Shown piece after piece: positions 9,150 through 17,944 of a stretch of DNA of 51,361 bases. Below the pieces are notes generated by a model. It was not told where the DNA came from and made no database searches. It was given only the letters and a program-made list of their open reading frames with translations. Both the position numbers and the translations under genes were made by a program. The stretch is from a virus. The stretch covers positions 1-51,361 of the IMG/VR virus record IMGVR_UViG_3300015371_000055, one strand, 5' to 3'. Within the stretch, counting starts at the first letter, position 1; each line of letters opens with the position of its first letter.

Positions 9150-11810
9150 ATGTCCATCGTCCGCGCCTTCGGCACCTCCGGAGTAGCGCCGGAGACGTAC
9201 AACGTGGCCGCATTCGGGGCACACGCCGACGGGGTCACCGACGTCACGTCCGCTATCCACGCCGCCCGAGACGCAGCCGGCGTTTCCGGGCGCCTCTACT
9301 TCCCTCCGGGCAACTACATCGCTGCGGCAGTTACAGCCAACGTAGCCCAACAGACGTGGTCATTCGCCCCCGGCGCGACGCTGACCTGCAAGGCGGGCAC
9401 TGGGTCGTCGTCCTGGCTCCTCCGCCTCGGTGCGGCCGGAGTCACCGTTGAGGGTGGCGTGTTCGACGGCCAGAACATCGCCGCGGGGGCGATGGACAGC
9501 ATGTTCCAGATGACAGTGGCAGGGTGCACGGTGCGCCGCGCGACGGTGATCAACGCCCCGGGTTACGGCATCAGGTCCGTCAACGTCGGGAACGTGCGGA
9601 TCGCAGACTGCACGATCACAAACTCGGCCTACGAAGCCATCTGGTGCGCCAACAACACAGGCTCCCCGTCTGACCTGTACGAGTTCCACATCACCGGGAA
9701 CGTGATCGACAACAGCGCCGGGCCGACCACGACCAGCGGTATCGGAGTCCATGGCTACTCGACCGGGCGGTGGTTGCACCGAGTGGTCGTGTCGGGGAAC
9801 AACGTGCGCGTGCTCCGATCGCCGACCAACCCCAACCTCGGGATCATCGGCCTGGTCAACTGCACCGACTTCACGATGGTCAATAACGTCGGCGACGGAA
9901 GCAAGATCGCGATCAGCGTCCCGTACGCGCAGAACGGTGTCATCGCCGGGAACACGATGCGGGGATTCTCGCAGTACGGCATCGAGGTGCCGGGCGGTTC
10001 GGACTCCGTCACTGTCAGTGGCAACACCGTCGACGGCGACGGGCTGGGTACTGACGGCGTCAATGTCAACGGATCCTCCACCGACGTGTCGATCACCGGC
10101 AACGCGATCCGAGGCGTCAGCGCCAACGGGGTCGCCGTCTCGGGAACCGCTGGGCAAACCACCGTCTCCGGGAACCAGATCCAGATATCCACAGCCGCAG
10201 GCACCGGCATCCTGTTCTCGCCCGGCAGTAAGGCCACGGCCAGCGGAAACCAGATCAACCTCACGGCTGCTGCGAACGGCATCACCGCGAACAACTCCGC
10301 AAAGGCAACCGTCTCCAACAACGCGGTCTACGGCAACGCTGCGGGGCTGCGTGGGGTTTACGTCCTTGGTGGCTCCGATGCGACGATCATCGGCAACCAG
10401 GTGTATGGCACGGTCACCGGGGCGATCACGCTGGACAACACCAGCGGCGCCGGCGCGATCACCAACTTGCTGTGCACTGAGAACGCGCTGACGCCGTCGT
10501 CCGGTTCCGGGATCCTCAAGCTCGGCGCGTTCGGCACGAATGTCCGATTGCATGACAACGGTCAGTCGGGGGAACTCACCTCGGCCTCGATCCGCCAGCG
10601 CGACACCATCGTGCTCATCGGCACCAGCATCACCGCGCAGAACAACAGCGTGCCCGCCGTCACCGGAGGCGCCGGGCTGACAGCTTTCACCGGTGTCGAT
10701 ACCGCCAGCAGCCTGTACCTGTGGGATGCAGTCGGCTTCTGGCATTGGGCCAACTACATGCTCGGCCAGCGGTTCCTCCTGATCGCCGACAAGGGCACCG
10801 GCGGCGACACCACGACCGGGATGCTCGCCCGTTTCGCCGCGGACGTGGTCGCGTTGGCACCGGCCTGGGTGCTCATCGAACCAGGCCCCAACGACATCGG
10901 CGGCTCGATCACGGCAGCGACCACGATCTCCAACCTCACCGCCATGATCAACCAGGCTCATGCGTTCGGTATCCGGCCCATCGTCACCACCGTCGCCCCC
11001 AACGGCACCTGGAACACCGCCCAGAAACAGGTCATGTCCCAGGTCAACCGGTGGCTCCTGCAAGAGGCGCGGGCCTTGTTCCCCGGCCTGGTCGTGATCA
11101 ACTGGACCGCGGCCACCATCGACCCCACCAACGGTGGCCCGAACACCGGCCTGTTCCGCAACGACGGCGGCGCTTACATCCACCCGCTCAACGTCGGCGC
11201 CGCCACCATGGGCAAAGTCCTCGCGACCGCCCTCACCGCCCACCTACCTGCGGTCGACCGGCTGCCCTGGGATCCAGGCGACCCCTACAACCTGGTCACG
11301 AACGCGTTCAACGGGGGCGGCACCACCACCGCCACCGGCATCACGATCGACCAGGTCGCGGGCGGCGCGATCACCGGAACCCCGTCAAAGGTGCTGCGCA
11401 CCGACGGCATCGCAGGCTGGTGGCAGCAGGTCACCATCACCGCCAACACCGTACGGATGCGCTGGGACAACACCGACACCACGGCCTGGACCGCAGGCAC
11501 CGACAGTGTCTACGGCTTGATCGAGATACAGACCGACAACGACTGGGTCACGGTCAAAAACTTCAACGCCAGCCTCGAGTTCATCGACACGGGCGGCACG
11601 ACCCTGTCGCAAGCTCAAGCGTTATCCGCGCGGTCGGGGGATGGCGACATCGGCTACAACCCCGGCAACGGCGTGTTCTTCATCCCGCCCACCCCGATCC
11701 CGGCCACCACCACCCGGCTACGCAGCCGGGTCAACCTCAACCTCGTCTCCAACGCCGGGAACGCGACCTTCCGGGTCGGCCGCAGGCTGCTGCGCAAGGT
11801 GGGGACTTAA
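9150..11810 (+). CDS. Beta-helix tail spike with SGNH-hydrolase-like domain
   Basis: An 886-residue protein, ATG after TAGGGAG. Residues ~15-470 are a pectate-lyase-3-type beta-helix (NVAAFGAHADGVTD entry motif, then many GN-x-V/I rungs). Residues ~485-695 look like an SGNH/GDSL esterase: block I GTSIT (Ser codon 10626), block III GPND (Asn codon 10890) and block V His (codon 11181). The Asp normally three residues before that His is replaced by Ala (AYIH). Residues ~700-886 are a C-terminal beta-sandwich, perhaps carbohydrate binding. A deacetylating or glycan-binding tail spike is the likely role. Confidence 0.8.
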   Translation: MSIVRAFGTSGVAPETYNVAAFGAHADGVTDVTSAIHAARDAAGVSGRLYFPPGNYIAAAVTANVAQQTWSFAPGATLTCKAGTGSSSWLLRLGAAGVTVEGGVFDGQNIAAGAMDSMFQMTVAGCTVRRATVINAPGYGIRSVNVGNVRIADCTITNSAYEAIWCANNTGSPSDLYEFHITGNVIDNSAGPTTTSGIGVHGYSTGRWLHRVVVSGNNVRVLRSPTNPNLGIIGLVNCTDFTMVNNVGDGSKIAISVPYAQNGVIAGNTMRGFSQYGIEVPGGSDSVTVSGNTVDGDGLGTDGVNVNGSSTDVSITGNAIRGVSANGVAVSGTAGQTTVSGNQIQISTAAGTGILFSPGSKATASGNQINLTAAANGITANNSAKATVSNNAVYGNAAGLRGVYVLGGSDATIIGNQVYGTVTGAITLDNTSGAGAITNLLCTENALTPSSGSGILKLGAFGTNVRLHDNGQSGELTSASIRQRDTIVLIGTSITAQNNSVPAVTGGAGLTAFTGVDTASSLYLWDAVGFWHWANYMLGQRFLLIADKGTGGDTTTGMLARFAADVVALAPAWVLIEPGPNDIGGSITAATTISNLTAMINQAHAFGIRPIVTTVAPNGTWNTAQKQVMSQVNRWLLQEARALFPGLVVINWTAATIDPTNGGPNTGLFRNDGGAYIHPLNVGAATMGKVLATALTAHLPAVDRLPWDPGDPYNLVTNAFNGGGTTTATGITIDQVAGGAITGTPSKVLRTDGIAGWWQQVTITANTVRMRWDNTDTTAWTAGTDSVYGLIEIQTDNDWVTVKNFNASLEFIDTGGTTLSQAQALSARSGDGDIGYNPGNGVFFIPPTPIPATTTRLRSRVNLNLVSNAGNATFRVGRRLLRKVGT

Positions 11811-11855
11811 CCGCTCCCAGGCTGCACTTCACTTGAATAGAACGGACCCTCGAAG

Positions 11856-12419
11856 ATGCCGTTGACTATCCCGCCCGTTGTTGACGTGAACCAGCTCACC
11901 TCAGGCGAAGCTGTCGTCGACCGGTTGCGCGGCGCTCATGACACGATCGGCGCGGTCGGGACGGGCACCTTGCTGCTCACTTATTTCACTGCGCAGAAAA
12001 CTGAGGTCATTTCGCAGGTCCGCATGTACACCTCGAGCACCCCGGCGGCCGCGACGCCGACGTTGTGCCGGATCGGGGTGTGGTCGGCCAACGCGGCAGG
12101 TGACCTGGGTGCGCTGCTGGCGTCCACCCCGAACGACACAACTCTGTTCGCAGCAGCCAACACCGCCTACCTGAAGTCATTCTCTGCATCGTTCACCAAG
12201 GCGATCGGTACCCGCTATGCCTGTGGGGTACTGGTCGTGTCCGGGGCGGCGATGCCGCAGTACATCGGCTGGTCGACGGTCGCTGCTGCAACCAGCAAGT
12301 TGGAGGACTCACCGCGAGTGTGCGCCACCATCGGCGCCCAGTCCGATCTACCGTCTACGGCAACTGCGGCGTCGATGACGGCGACCACGCGTGTCACGCA
12401 GTTTGTTCTGCTGCCCTGA
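11856..12419 (+). CDS. Putative minor tail protein
   Basis: A 187-residue protein of beta-strand-rich, jelly-roll appearance (QVRMYTSSTPAAATPTLCRI; YACGVLVVSGAAMPQYIGW). No catalytic motif is visible. It is flanked by tail glycan-active proteins, so a fibre tip or carbohydrate-binding role is plausible. The ATG is preceded by a weak purine stretch (GAACGGA). Confidence 0.6.
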   Translation: MPLTIPPVVDVNQLTSGEAVVDRLRGAHDTIGAVGTGTLLLTYFTAQKTEVISQVRMYTSSTPAAATPTLCRIGVWSANAAGDLGALLASTPNDTTLFAAANTAYLKSFSASFTKAIGTRYACGVLVVSGAAMPQYIGWSTVAAATSKLEDSPRVCATIGAQSDLPSTATAASMTATTRVTQFVLLP

Positions 12420-12457
12420 CCGCAGTTCGGGTACGTGCAGTTAGTTTGAGGAGTGTC

Positions 12458-13513
12458 ATGTCTGAGCCCACCCTGGCCGACCTTTCTGCACGCCTGGCCG
12501 ACCTTGCTGCGCGGGTGACCCGCACCGAAACCACCCTCGGCCTGCCCCCCATCATTCCCGCCCCGGGACCGGTGGCGCAGGTCCCGGCCGCGCCGACCGG
12601 GCTGCGTGTCACCACCCTGTCTGATGGAAGGCTGCAACTGGACTGGGCCGCAGCGATCGACGCGGTGTCGTGGGATGTGTTGGACCTGCTCGACACCGTG
12701 ACGCCGGTCAAGGAGACGGTGACGGTGCCACGCTCGATCCGGTCCCCGTTGAAGGCGGGGTCGCGGCGCCGGTACGCGGTCCGGGCCCGTAACGCGGCCG
12801 GGTTGTCGCCGCTGTCGGTGGCGCTCGACGTTCCCGCCCCAGCCCCCGCCCCGACCCCTGCGCCGTCGTCGGGGTTGGACCTGTCGGTCTGGTACCTCAC
12901 CCTGCCCACCGGCACCCAAGGCAGCCCAGACACCGTCCACATGCCGCAGCTCGCCAACTACTCGAGCAAGTACTTCCAACCCGGGCCGGACGGCATCGTG
13001 TGCCGGGTATGGCACGGCGGGGTCACCACCTCGGGGTCGGCGAACCCGCGTTCCGAGCTCCGCGAATGCAACGCGGACGGCTCCCATGCGTCGTGGTCGA
13101 CTACGGCGGGCCACCACACTCTGGAAGTGGTGGGGCAGGTCAACCGGCTCACCAAAGTCCGGCCCTACACGGTGATCGGGCAGATCCATGATGCTGTCGA
13201 CGACGTCACCGTGTTCCGGGTTGAAGCCGACAAACTGTGGATCACCAACGGGGACACCCCCCACGGCTACCTCCTCGACGACCAATTCACGCTCGGCAAG
13301 CCGTACAGCATCGGGTTCGACGTCGCCGACGGCGTCATCGGCTACCGCTACAACGGCACAGTCGTGCCGTACACGCTGAAAGCGGCCACCACCGGCAACT
13401 ACTTCAAAGCCGGGAACTACCTCCAGTCCAACCCCGTCACTGCGCCGACAGAGTCGACCAGCGAGTACGCCGAGGTCGTCCTGCACTCCGTGCGCGTCAC
13501 CCACACCGCATGA
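12458..13513 (+). CDS. PL7 alginate-lyase-like tail protein with fibronectin-III-like domain
   Basis: A 351-residue protein; GAGGAG at 12449 fixes the ATG at 12458. Residues 1-30 are helical. Residues ~48-130 are a fibronectin-III-like domain (PAAPTGLRVTTLSDG; YAVRARNAAGLSPLS). An Ala/Pro linker follows. Residues ~145-351 are a polysaccharide lyase family 7 domain with all three signature motifs: RSELRE (codons from 13049), QIHD (13181) and YFKAGNYLQ (13400). The family's catalytic Arg, Gln, His and Tyr are thus all present. It should cleave uronate polysaccharides by beta-elimination; the real substrate is unknown. Confidence 0.87.
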   Translation: MSEPTLADLSARLADLAARVTRTETTLGLPPIIPAPGPVAQVPAAPTGLRVTTLSDGRLQLDWAAAIDAVSWDVLDLLDTVTPVKETVTVPRSIRSPLKAGSRRRYAVRARNAAGLSPLSVALDVPAPAPAPTPAPSSGLDLSVWYLTLPTGTQGSPDTVHMPQLANYSSKYFQPGPDGIVCRVWHGGVTTSGSANPRSELRECNADGSHASWSTTAGHHTLEVVGQVNRLTKVRPYTVIGQIHDAVDDVTVFRVEADKLWITNGDTPHGYLLDDQFTLGKPYSIGFDVADGVIGYRYNGTVVPYTLKAATTGNYFKAGNYLQSNPVTAPTESTSEYAEVVLHSVRVTHTA

Positions 13514-13845
13514 CCGAAATCGGGCGGCACCCCCAACGCCTGGACCTCACCGTCCACGCCGGCGACCCCATCGACGTCGGCATCCCCGTCTACGACACCA
13601 CCGGCACAGCGGTCACCCTGTCGGGTTGGACCGCGGCCGCGCACGCCCTGGACGTGAACGGTGTCGTGCTGTGGGACTTCGCCCCAGCGATCGTCGCGAA
13701 CGAAATCCGGGTAACCGCCACCTCCGCCCAAACCGGAGCTTGGGCCTGGTCAAACTACGCGGTCCGGTTCGTGGTGACGGCCACCCCGGCGGCGGGGGCG
13801 CCGCAGCCGGTCACCATCGGCTGGATCCGCTTCTACCCTCGCTGA
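13510..13845 (+). CDS. Small tail/baseplate beta-sandwich protein
   Basis: A 111-residue protein with ATGA overlap to the PL7 gene. The pattern LDLTVHAGDPIDVGIPVYD is that of BppU-like or Ig-like baseplate N-terminal domains, which hold receptor-binding proteins. Translational coupling to the lyase suggests the two assemble together. Confidence 0.6.
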   Translation: MTEIGRHPQRLDLTVHAGDPIDVGIPVYDTTGTAVTLSGWTAAAHALDVNGVVLWDFAPAIVANEIRVTATSAQTGAWAWSNYAVRFVVTATPAAGAPQPVTIGWIRFYPR

Positions 13846-13861
13846 GAGGAAGTGACTTAAA

Positions 13862-14311
13862 TTGGCGGAGATCATCGCCGATGAGGGCTTGGACTACATC
13901 ATCGGCTTGCTGCTGAAAAACAGCCCGGCCACACCACCCGCAACACTGTACGTCGGCCTGTTCACCGGCGGGACAGCCACCACCGTCCCCACCAACGCTG
14001 CCACATTGGCGGCGATGACGGGCACATTCGTGGAGGCCGCGTTCGCCGGGTACGCCCGCCAACCCATCGCCGCCGCGAACTGGGCCGCCCTGAGCGTGCA
14101 GTCCGGCGGCCGGGGTTCGGTCGGGCCGCAGGTCACCTTCACTGCTACTGGATCGTCGGCCACCGCGATCAACGGCTACTTCCTGTGCACCGTCGCCTCC
14201 GGCACCGCCGGGGTGACGTTGGGGTGGGCGAACTTCACCGAAGGCGCCGTCGCATCCCTGGCCGTGAACGACGCGATCAAGGTCACCCCCACTTTCGCGT
14301 TGACCGGCTGA
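13862..14311 (+). CDS. Phage tail-module protein of LTG-terminal type
   Basis: A 149-residue protein with TTG start, preceded by GAGGAAGTG. The layout (ATLYVGLFTGG..., a beta-rich middle, then GYFLCTV and a terminal FALTG) matches small proteins common in siphovirus tail modules. Function is not established. The run from 11856 to 15941 is one co-directional block. Confidence 0.65.
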   Translation: MAEIIADEGLDYIIGLLLKNSPATPPATLYVGLFTGGTATTVPTNAATLAAMTGTFVEAAFAGYARQPIAAANWAALSVQSGGRGSVGPQVTFTATGSSATAINGYFLCTVASGTAGVTLGWANFTEGAVASLAVNDAIKVTPTFALTG

Positions 14312-14321
14312 CCGGTGCCTT

Positions 14322-15941
14322 GTGGCGCTGTCCGTACGGGCCGCCTCCGGAGGGCAGAACGGCTCAACCACTGTCGCCTCGCAGGCGGTCACGTTCCCGA
14401 CCGGGACCACGACGAATGACCTGGTCTACGTCATCGTCTCGGTCAACACGGTTGTCACCGGCCCGGCGGCGTCCGGGTGGACGTGTTCGGTCGTCTCGAA
14501 CGCGACCACTACCCACTCCCTGATCGTCGCCTACCGCACCATCCTGGCGGGCGACTCCGCCCCGACGATCACCTGGACCGGCGCCGCGAAAGCAGCTTGG
14601 GTGGCGGTCACCCTTGCCCCGGCGGCCGGGCAGCAGGCCGCGCATTCCGGGTTCGGCACCGCCGCCAACACCGGCACCGCAGCAACCACGTTCACCCCGC
14701 CCACCTTCGCCGCCGGCGCCGCCTCTGGTGCGTCGTTGCTGCTCAACGTGTGGCGCACCGCATCCAACGGCTCCACCGGTGTCACAACCACGGCGCCCAC
14801 GAACTGGACCGAACCCACAGGCGGCGACCAAACCACCGCGGTCACCACCTCCGCCCGGCAGGTCGCCGCGGAAACATCGGTGCGTACCGGGCAGACCGGC
14901 ACCATCACCCCTGGCTCCGAAACCATCACCGTCTCGAGCACGGGGATCCTGCAGCACGCGTTCGCGGTCGAGCAGGCCCCGGCAGGGGTTACGTCCAACC
15001 GCGCCGGAGTAACGGTCGGGGCGGGCGCCCCGTCAGGTGCCCGGCAGGTGCTGGACTCCCGCACCGCAACAACCATCGGCGCAGGCACACCCTCCGGTTC
15101 CCGCCTCATCGCTCGAGGCCGCACCGGATCCACCCTCGCCGCGGGCGCCCCAACCGGGTCGCAGACCGTCGCTCATGTCACCGCCGTCACTGGCGCAACC
15201 GTCGGGTCCGGGGCTCCCTCGGGCTCCCGGACGGTGGTGCGGGTCAACACCCGAACCGGTGCCGCCATCGGCAGCGGATCCCCGGCCGGTTCCCGAGCGG
15301 TGGCCGCGACCCGCGCCGGCGTGTCCGTGGGCGGAGGCGCCCCATCCGGTTCCCGACTGCTCACGCGTAGCAAGTCAGGGATGTCGGTAGGCGCCGGTGT
15401 CGCCGCGGGAACCCGACAAGCCGTCCGAACCCGAACCGGCGCTGCCACCGGCGCGGCAGCCCCCACTGGTGCCCGGCTACTGGCCACAACCCGCAACGGC
15501 ACCACCACCGGCACCGGGACACCGACAGGTTCACGGCAGGTCGTCCGAACCCGCACCGGCACAGCCGTAGCCGCAGGCGTCCCGGCCGGGACACGAACCG
15601 TCGTCTCCACCACCACCTACACCCGGACAGCCGCCACAGTCGGCGCCGGAGTCATAGCCGGGTCACGCACGGCAACCCACGTCGCCACCCGGTCAGCAAC
15701 CCTCACCGGCTCCGGGTTGCTGACCGGATCGTGCACCGTCGGCCACACCGCCACCCGCACCGGCGGCACAACAGCCACCGGGGCACTGACCGGCGCGCGG
15801 ACCACGCGGGCCGCGAGCACCAGCGCCTGGCCCGCAGACCTGGCACAACGCTACGAAACCACGCCCGAAGACCACACCCAACGCCACATCGGAGGGGCTG
15901 CCGCCGACCGCGCACCCCATATTCACACCGGCCCCACCTAA
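14322..15941 (+). CDS. Tandem-repeat fibre-like protein
   Basis: A 539-residue protein, GTG start with a weak SD. Residues ~1-225 form a globular beta domain. Residues ~227-499 are 13 tandem repeats of 20-24 residues with consensus R-T-G-x-x-x-G-A-G-x-P-x-G-S-R-x-V. The last 40 residues are a short His-containing tail (HTQRHIGGAAADRAPHIHTG). The regular Gly/Pro spacing suggests an extended stalk, perhaps trimeric. Its place at the end of the tail module fits a fibre. Confidence 0.75.
   Translation: MALSVRAASGGQNGSTTVASQAVTFPTGTTTNDLVYVIVSVNTVVTGPAASGWTCSVVSNATTTHSLIVAYRTILAGDSAPTITWTGAAKAAWVAVTLAPAAGQQAAHSGFGTAANTGTAATTFTPPTFAAGAASGASLLLNVWRTASNGSTGVTTTAPTNWTEPTGGDQTTAVTTSARQVAAETSVRTGQTGTITPGSETITVSSTGILQHAFAVEQAPAGVTSNRAGVTVGAGAPSGARQVLDSRTATTIGAGTPSGSRLIARGRTGSTLAAGAPTGSQTVAHVTAVTGATVGSGAPSGSRTVVRVNTRTGAAIGSGSPAGSRAVAATRAGVSVGGGAPSGSRLLTRSKSGMSVGAGVAAGTRQAVRTRTGAATGAAAPTGARLLATTRNGTTTGTGTPTGSRQVVRTRTGTAVAAGVPAGTRTVVSTTTYTRTAATVGAGVIAGSRTATHVATRSATLTGSGLLTGSCTVGHTATRTGGTTATGALTGARTTRAASTSAWPADLAQRYETTPEDHTQRHIGGAAADRAPHIHTGPT
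15000..15818 (+). repeat. 13 tandem 60-72-bp coding repeats
   Basis: The DNA encodes the degenerate R-T-G...G-S-R repeats of the preceding gene. Units are mostly 60 bp, with some of 66 or 72 bp, always in frame. They diverge at the DNA level, so the array is not recent. Confidence 0.8.
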
Positions 15942-16003
15942 CCCCGTCTGCCCGGCCCAGAACCGGCCCGGGCAGGCCCCGCACGTGCACGAAAGGGGAC
16001 CGA

Positions 16004-16267
16004 GTGCCCCCCCTCACCGCCGAGCTCATCCTGCAAGGCGGCGCCGTCGGCCTCCTGGCCGTCGTCGCGCTGATGGTGTTCCTCGGCTGGCTGATCCCCG
16101 TCCGCACCTACCGCACCCTGGAACGGGACCGCGACTACTGGCGGGAAGCCGCCCTGAAGTCGATGGGCCACACTGACGCCCTGATGCCCGCAGCGGAGAT
16201 CGCCTCCCAGATCACCAAGTCGTTCTCCGACGCCACCGCTGCGGCGATCGAAGGGCGGAAGATGTGA
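16004..16267 (+). CDS. Single-pass membrane protein of the lysis region
   Basis: An 87-residue protein, GTG after AAAGGGGACCGA. One transmembrane helix lies at ~7-28 (LILQGGAVGLLAVVALMVFLGW), then a charged amphipathic part (RTLERDRDYWREAALKS). Small membrane proteins of this form often sit just before endolysin genes in actinophages; a holin-like or accessory lysis role is possible. It overlaps the next gene (GTGA). Confidence 0.65.
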   Translation: MPPLTAELILQGGAVGLLAVVALMVFLGWLIPVRTYRTLERDRDYWREAALKSMGHTDALMPAAEIASQITKSFSDATAAAIEGRKM

Positions 16268-16452
16268 AATGGCAGTGGCCGCCGTGGACGCGGCACGTCG
16301 ACACCACCGACGAAGCCCGCGCCACGTTGGAGCAACTCGCCCAGCTCGACGCCGAGATCCATGAGCTGTCGAAGCAGCTGAAAGCGGTCCGCCGCCGCAA
16401 CAACTTCTCGATCATGGTCAATGAGGCGCTCGCCCGCACCCGGGAGAAATAG
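16264..16452 (+). CDS. Small helical phage protein
   Basis: A 62-residue protein with Trp-rich start (KWQWPPWTRHVDTT), long charged helix, and C-terminal RRRNNFSIMVNEALA motif. Similar short coiled-coil proteins recur in actinophage lysis regions, function unknown. Its stop is directly followed by the next GTG start. Confidence 0.65.
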   Translation: MKWQWPPWTRHVDTTDEARATLEQLAQLDAEIHELSKQLKAVRRRNNFSIMVNEALARTREK

Positions 16453-16809
16453 GTGGACGACTTCCAGCAGACCCTCAACCTTGTCGGGACCGGGTTCATC
16501 TACTGGGCCGCCATCGTCGGAGTGCTATCGGTGGTCGTGCATCTGCGGGTGTTCGACCGCCACTCAGCTATGAGCGTCCATTTGCTGTGCTACATGACCG
16601 CGATCGCCGCCGTGCTCGTCCTGTCGGCCATCCGCAACCTCACCGGCGACTCCTGGTGGATCCAACTCTTGCGGCTGTTCGTGTTCATGCTCGTCCCGAT
16701 CTTCATGTCGCAACGCCTCTACCTGCAGATCAAGGCCCAGCGCCAACCCCGCAACACCCGTCCGCCGCTCCCGGCGCCCAAGCGGGAACAGGACAAGGAC
16801 CCCGCCTAA
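16453..16809 (+). CDS. Three-helix membrane protein, possible holin or lysis accessory
   Basis: A 118-residue protein with three predicted membrane spans (~14-33, 41-60, 68-90) and a basic Pro-rich C-terminus. GTG start directly after the preceding TAG. Located upstream of the GH25 endolysin, so it could be a second holin or an inner-membrane lysis partner. It could equally be a superinfection or membrane protein. Confidence 0.65.
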   Translation: MDDFQQTLNLVGTGFIYWAAIVGVLSVVVHLRVFDRHSAMSVHLLCYMTAIAAVLVLSAIRNLTGDSWWIQLLRLFVFMLVPIFMSQRLYLQIKAQRQPRNTRPPLPAPKREQDKDPA

Positions 16810-16814
16810 CCCCG

Positions 16815-16889
16815 GTGTGGATGGTGTTCACCCTGGCCGCGTTGGCGGTCGCCCTGACCGTGCTCGTGTTCGCCCTGACCTCGAGGTGA
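16815..16889 (+). CDS. Tiny membrane peptide
   Basis: A possible 24-residue peptide (VWMVFTLAALAVALTVLVFA core) that is nearly one transmembrane helix. It fits the 5-bp gap after the previous stop and ends 2 bp before the next start. There is no clear SD, so this is tentative. Confidence 0.4.
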   Translation: MWMVFTLAALAVALTVLVFALTSR

Positions 16890-16891
16890 CG

Positions 16892-17059
16892 ATGTTGGCT
16901 AACCCACGCCCGGACTGCCGCTGCGGCCACCCACACACCTGGCACGAACACTTCCGGTCAGGAGATGACTGCGGCCGCTGCACCGACTGCCCCAACTACC
17001 GGCCACCGCGCCGGTCGCTGCTCGACCGGATCCAGGCCATCTTCCGGAGCCGGCGGTGA
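16892..17059 (+). CDS. Small Cys/His-rich protein
   Basis: A 55-residue protein, GAGGTG before the ATG. It has CRCGHPHTWHEHF and DDCGRCTDC clusters, likely one zinc site, and a basic C-terminus. It overlaps the endolysin start as GTGA, so it is coupled to the lysis operon. Function unknown. Confidence 0.6.
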   Translation: MLANPRPDCRCGHPHTWHEHFRSGDDCGRCTDCPNYRPPRRSLLDRIQAIFRSRR

Positions 17060-17943
17060 CCCTCTTCGGCCCCGACCTGTCCCGCTTCCAGGCCGGGATC
17101 AACCTCGCCCAAGTCGCCGCAGAGGGCTGCCGGTTCGTCATCTGCAAGGTGTCCCAGGGCGCGACGTGGCGGGACCCGGCATGGCCCGGTTTCCGGGATG
17201 ATGCCCGAAAAGCCGGGCTGATCCTGGCGGGCTACGCGATGGTGACCGAAGAGAACCCGGTCGCGCAGGCCGCCAACTGCAAAGCCCACCTCGGCGACCC
17301 GACGATCCCGTTGGCGTTGGACTGGGAAGAGTCCGGCGGCTCCGGGAACTGGGCCAACTTCATGGCCGTCCTGCAAGCCTTCCGCGGCGCCGGGCTGAAC
17401 GTCCGCCTCGCATATGCCCCCAAGTGGTATCACGCTCAACAGGGATCCCCTGACATGAGCCAGGCTGGGATCCCACTCTGGTCATCCCGCTACGTCAACA
17501 CCACCCCGGGAACCCCCGCCGCCATGTACCCCGCCGTCACCCCCGCCCAGTGGACGGGGTACGGCGGCCTCCCCACCGTGCTGCTCCAGTTCACCGACCG
17601 CGCCCGCATCGCCGGACACACCGCCGACTGCTCCGCGTTCGAAGGCACCGAACAACAGCTGCGCACCCTCCTCAGCCCACCCAGCACCGCGGGAGCGTTC
17701 ATGGCCCTCACCGACGCCGAACAACTTGAAATCCTCACCGGCATCCGCGCCCTCAAACCCGGACTCGTCCTCCCCGCCCGCAGCCTGAACTGCCGCGCCG
17801 CCAAAGACGATAGTTTCGGCTGGTCAATGAATGCTGCCGCTGAAGCCGCCGACGCCCGAGCCCTCGCCACCCAACTGCAGGCCGACGTCGCCGCCCTCCG
17901 CCAGGCCGTCGCCCAACTCGCCGCCAAGCTCGACGCCAGGTAG
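17056..17943 (+). CDS. Endolysin, GH25 muramidase
   Basis: A 295-residue protein. Residues 1-205 are a glycoside hydrolase family 25 lysozyme: N-terminal DLSRFQ with Asp7, and the DWE motif (Asp89, Glu91) on the next strand, then WSSRY and a VLLQFTD strand near the end of the barrel. It should cut the MurNAc-GlcNAc bond in peptidoglycan. The C-terminal ~40 residues form an Ala-rich coiled coil rather than a known wall-binding domain. No signal peptide is visible, so export would depend on a holin. GTG start overlaps the preceding stop. Confidence 0.9.
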   Translation: MTLFGPDLSRFQAGINLAQVAAEGCRFVICKVSQGATWRDPAWPGFRDDARKAGLILAGYAMVTEENPVAQAANCKAHLGDPTIPLALDWEESGGSGNWANFMAVLQAFRGAGLNVRLAYAPKWYHAQQGSPDMSQAGIPLWSSRYVNTTPGTPAAMYPAVTPAQWTGYGGLPTVLLQFTDRARIAGHTADCSAFEGTEQQLRTLLSPPSTAGAFMALTDAEQLEILTGIRALKPGLVLPARSLNCRAAKDDSFGWSMNAAAEAADARALATQLQADVAALRQAVAQLAAKLDAR

Positions 17944-17944
17944 G

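Noticed and set aside
9360-11243. 627-residue open frame on the minus strand
   Set aside because: It mirrors the beta-helix/SGNH gene on the plus strand; the product is low-complexity Asp/Val/Gly/Arg with no motifs. Long antisense frames are expected at this GC content.
12215-13504. 429-residue open frame on the minus strand
   Set aside because: Antisense to the PL7 gene, whose three catalytic motifs prove the plus strand is coding.
15000-15818. Repeat array considered as CRISPR
   Set aside because: Units are in-frame coding repeats that diverge in DNA and have no spacers.
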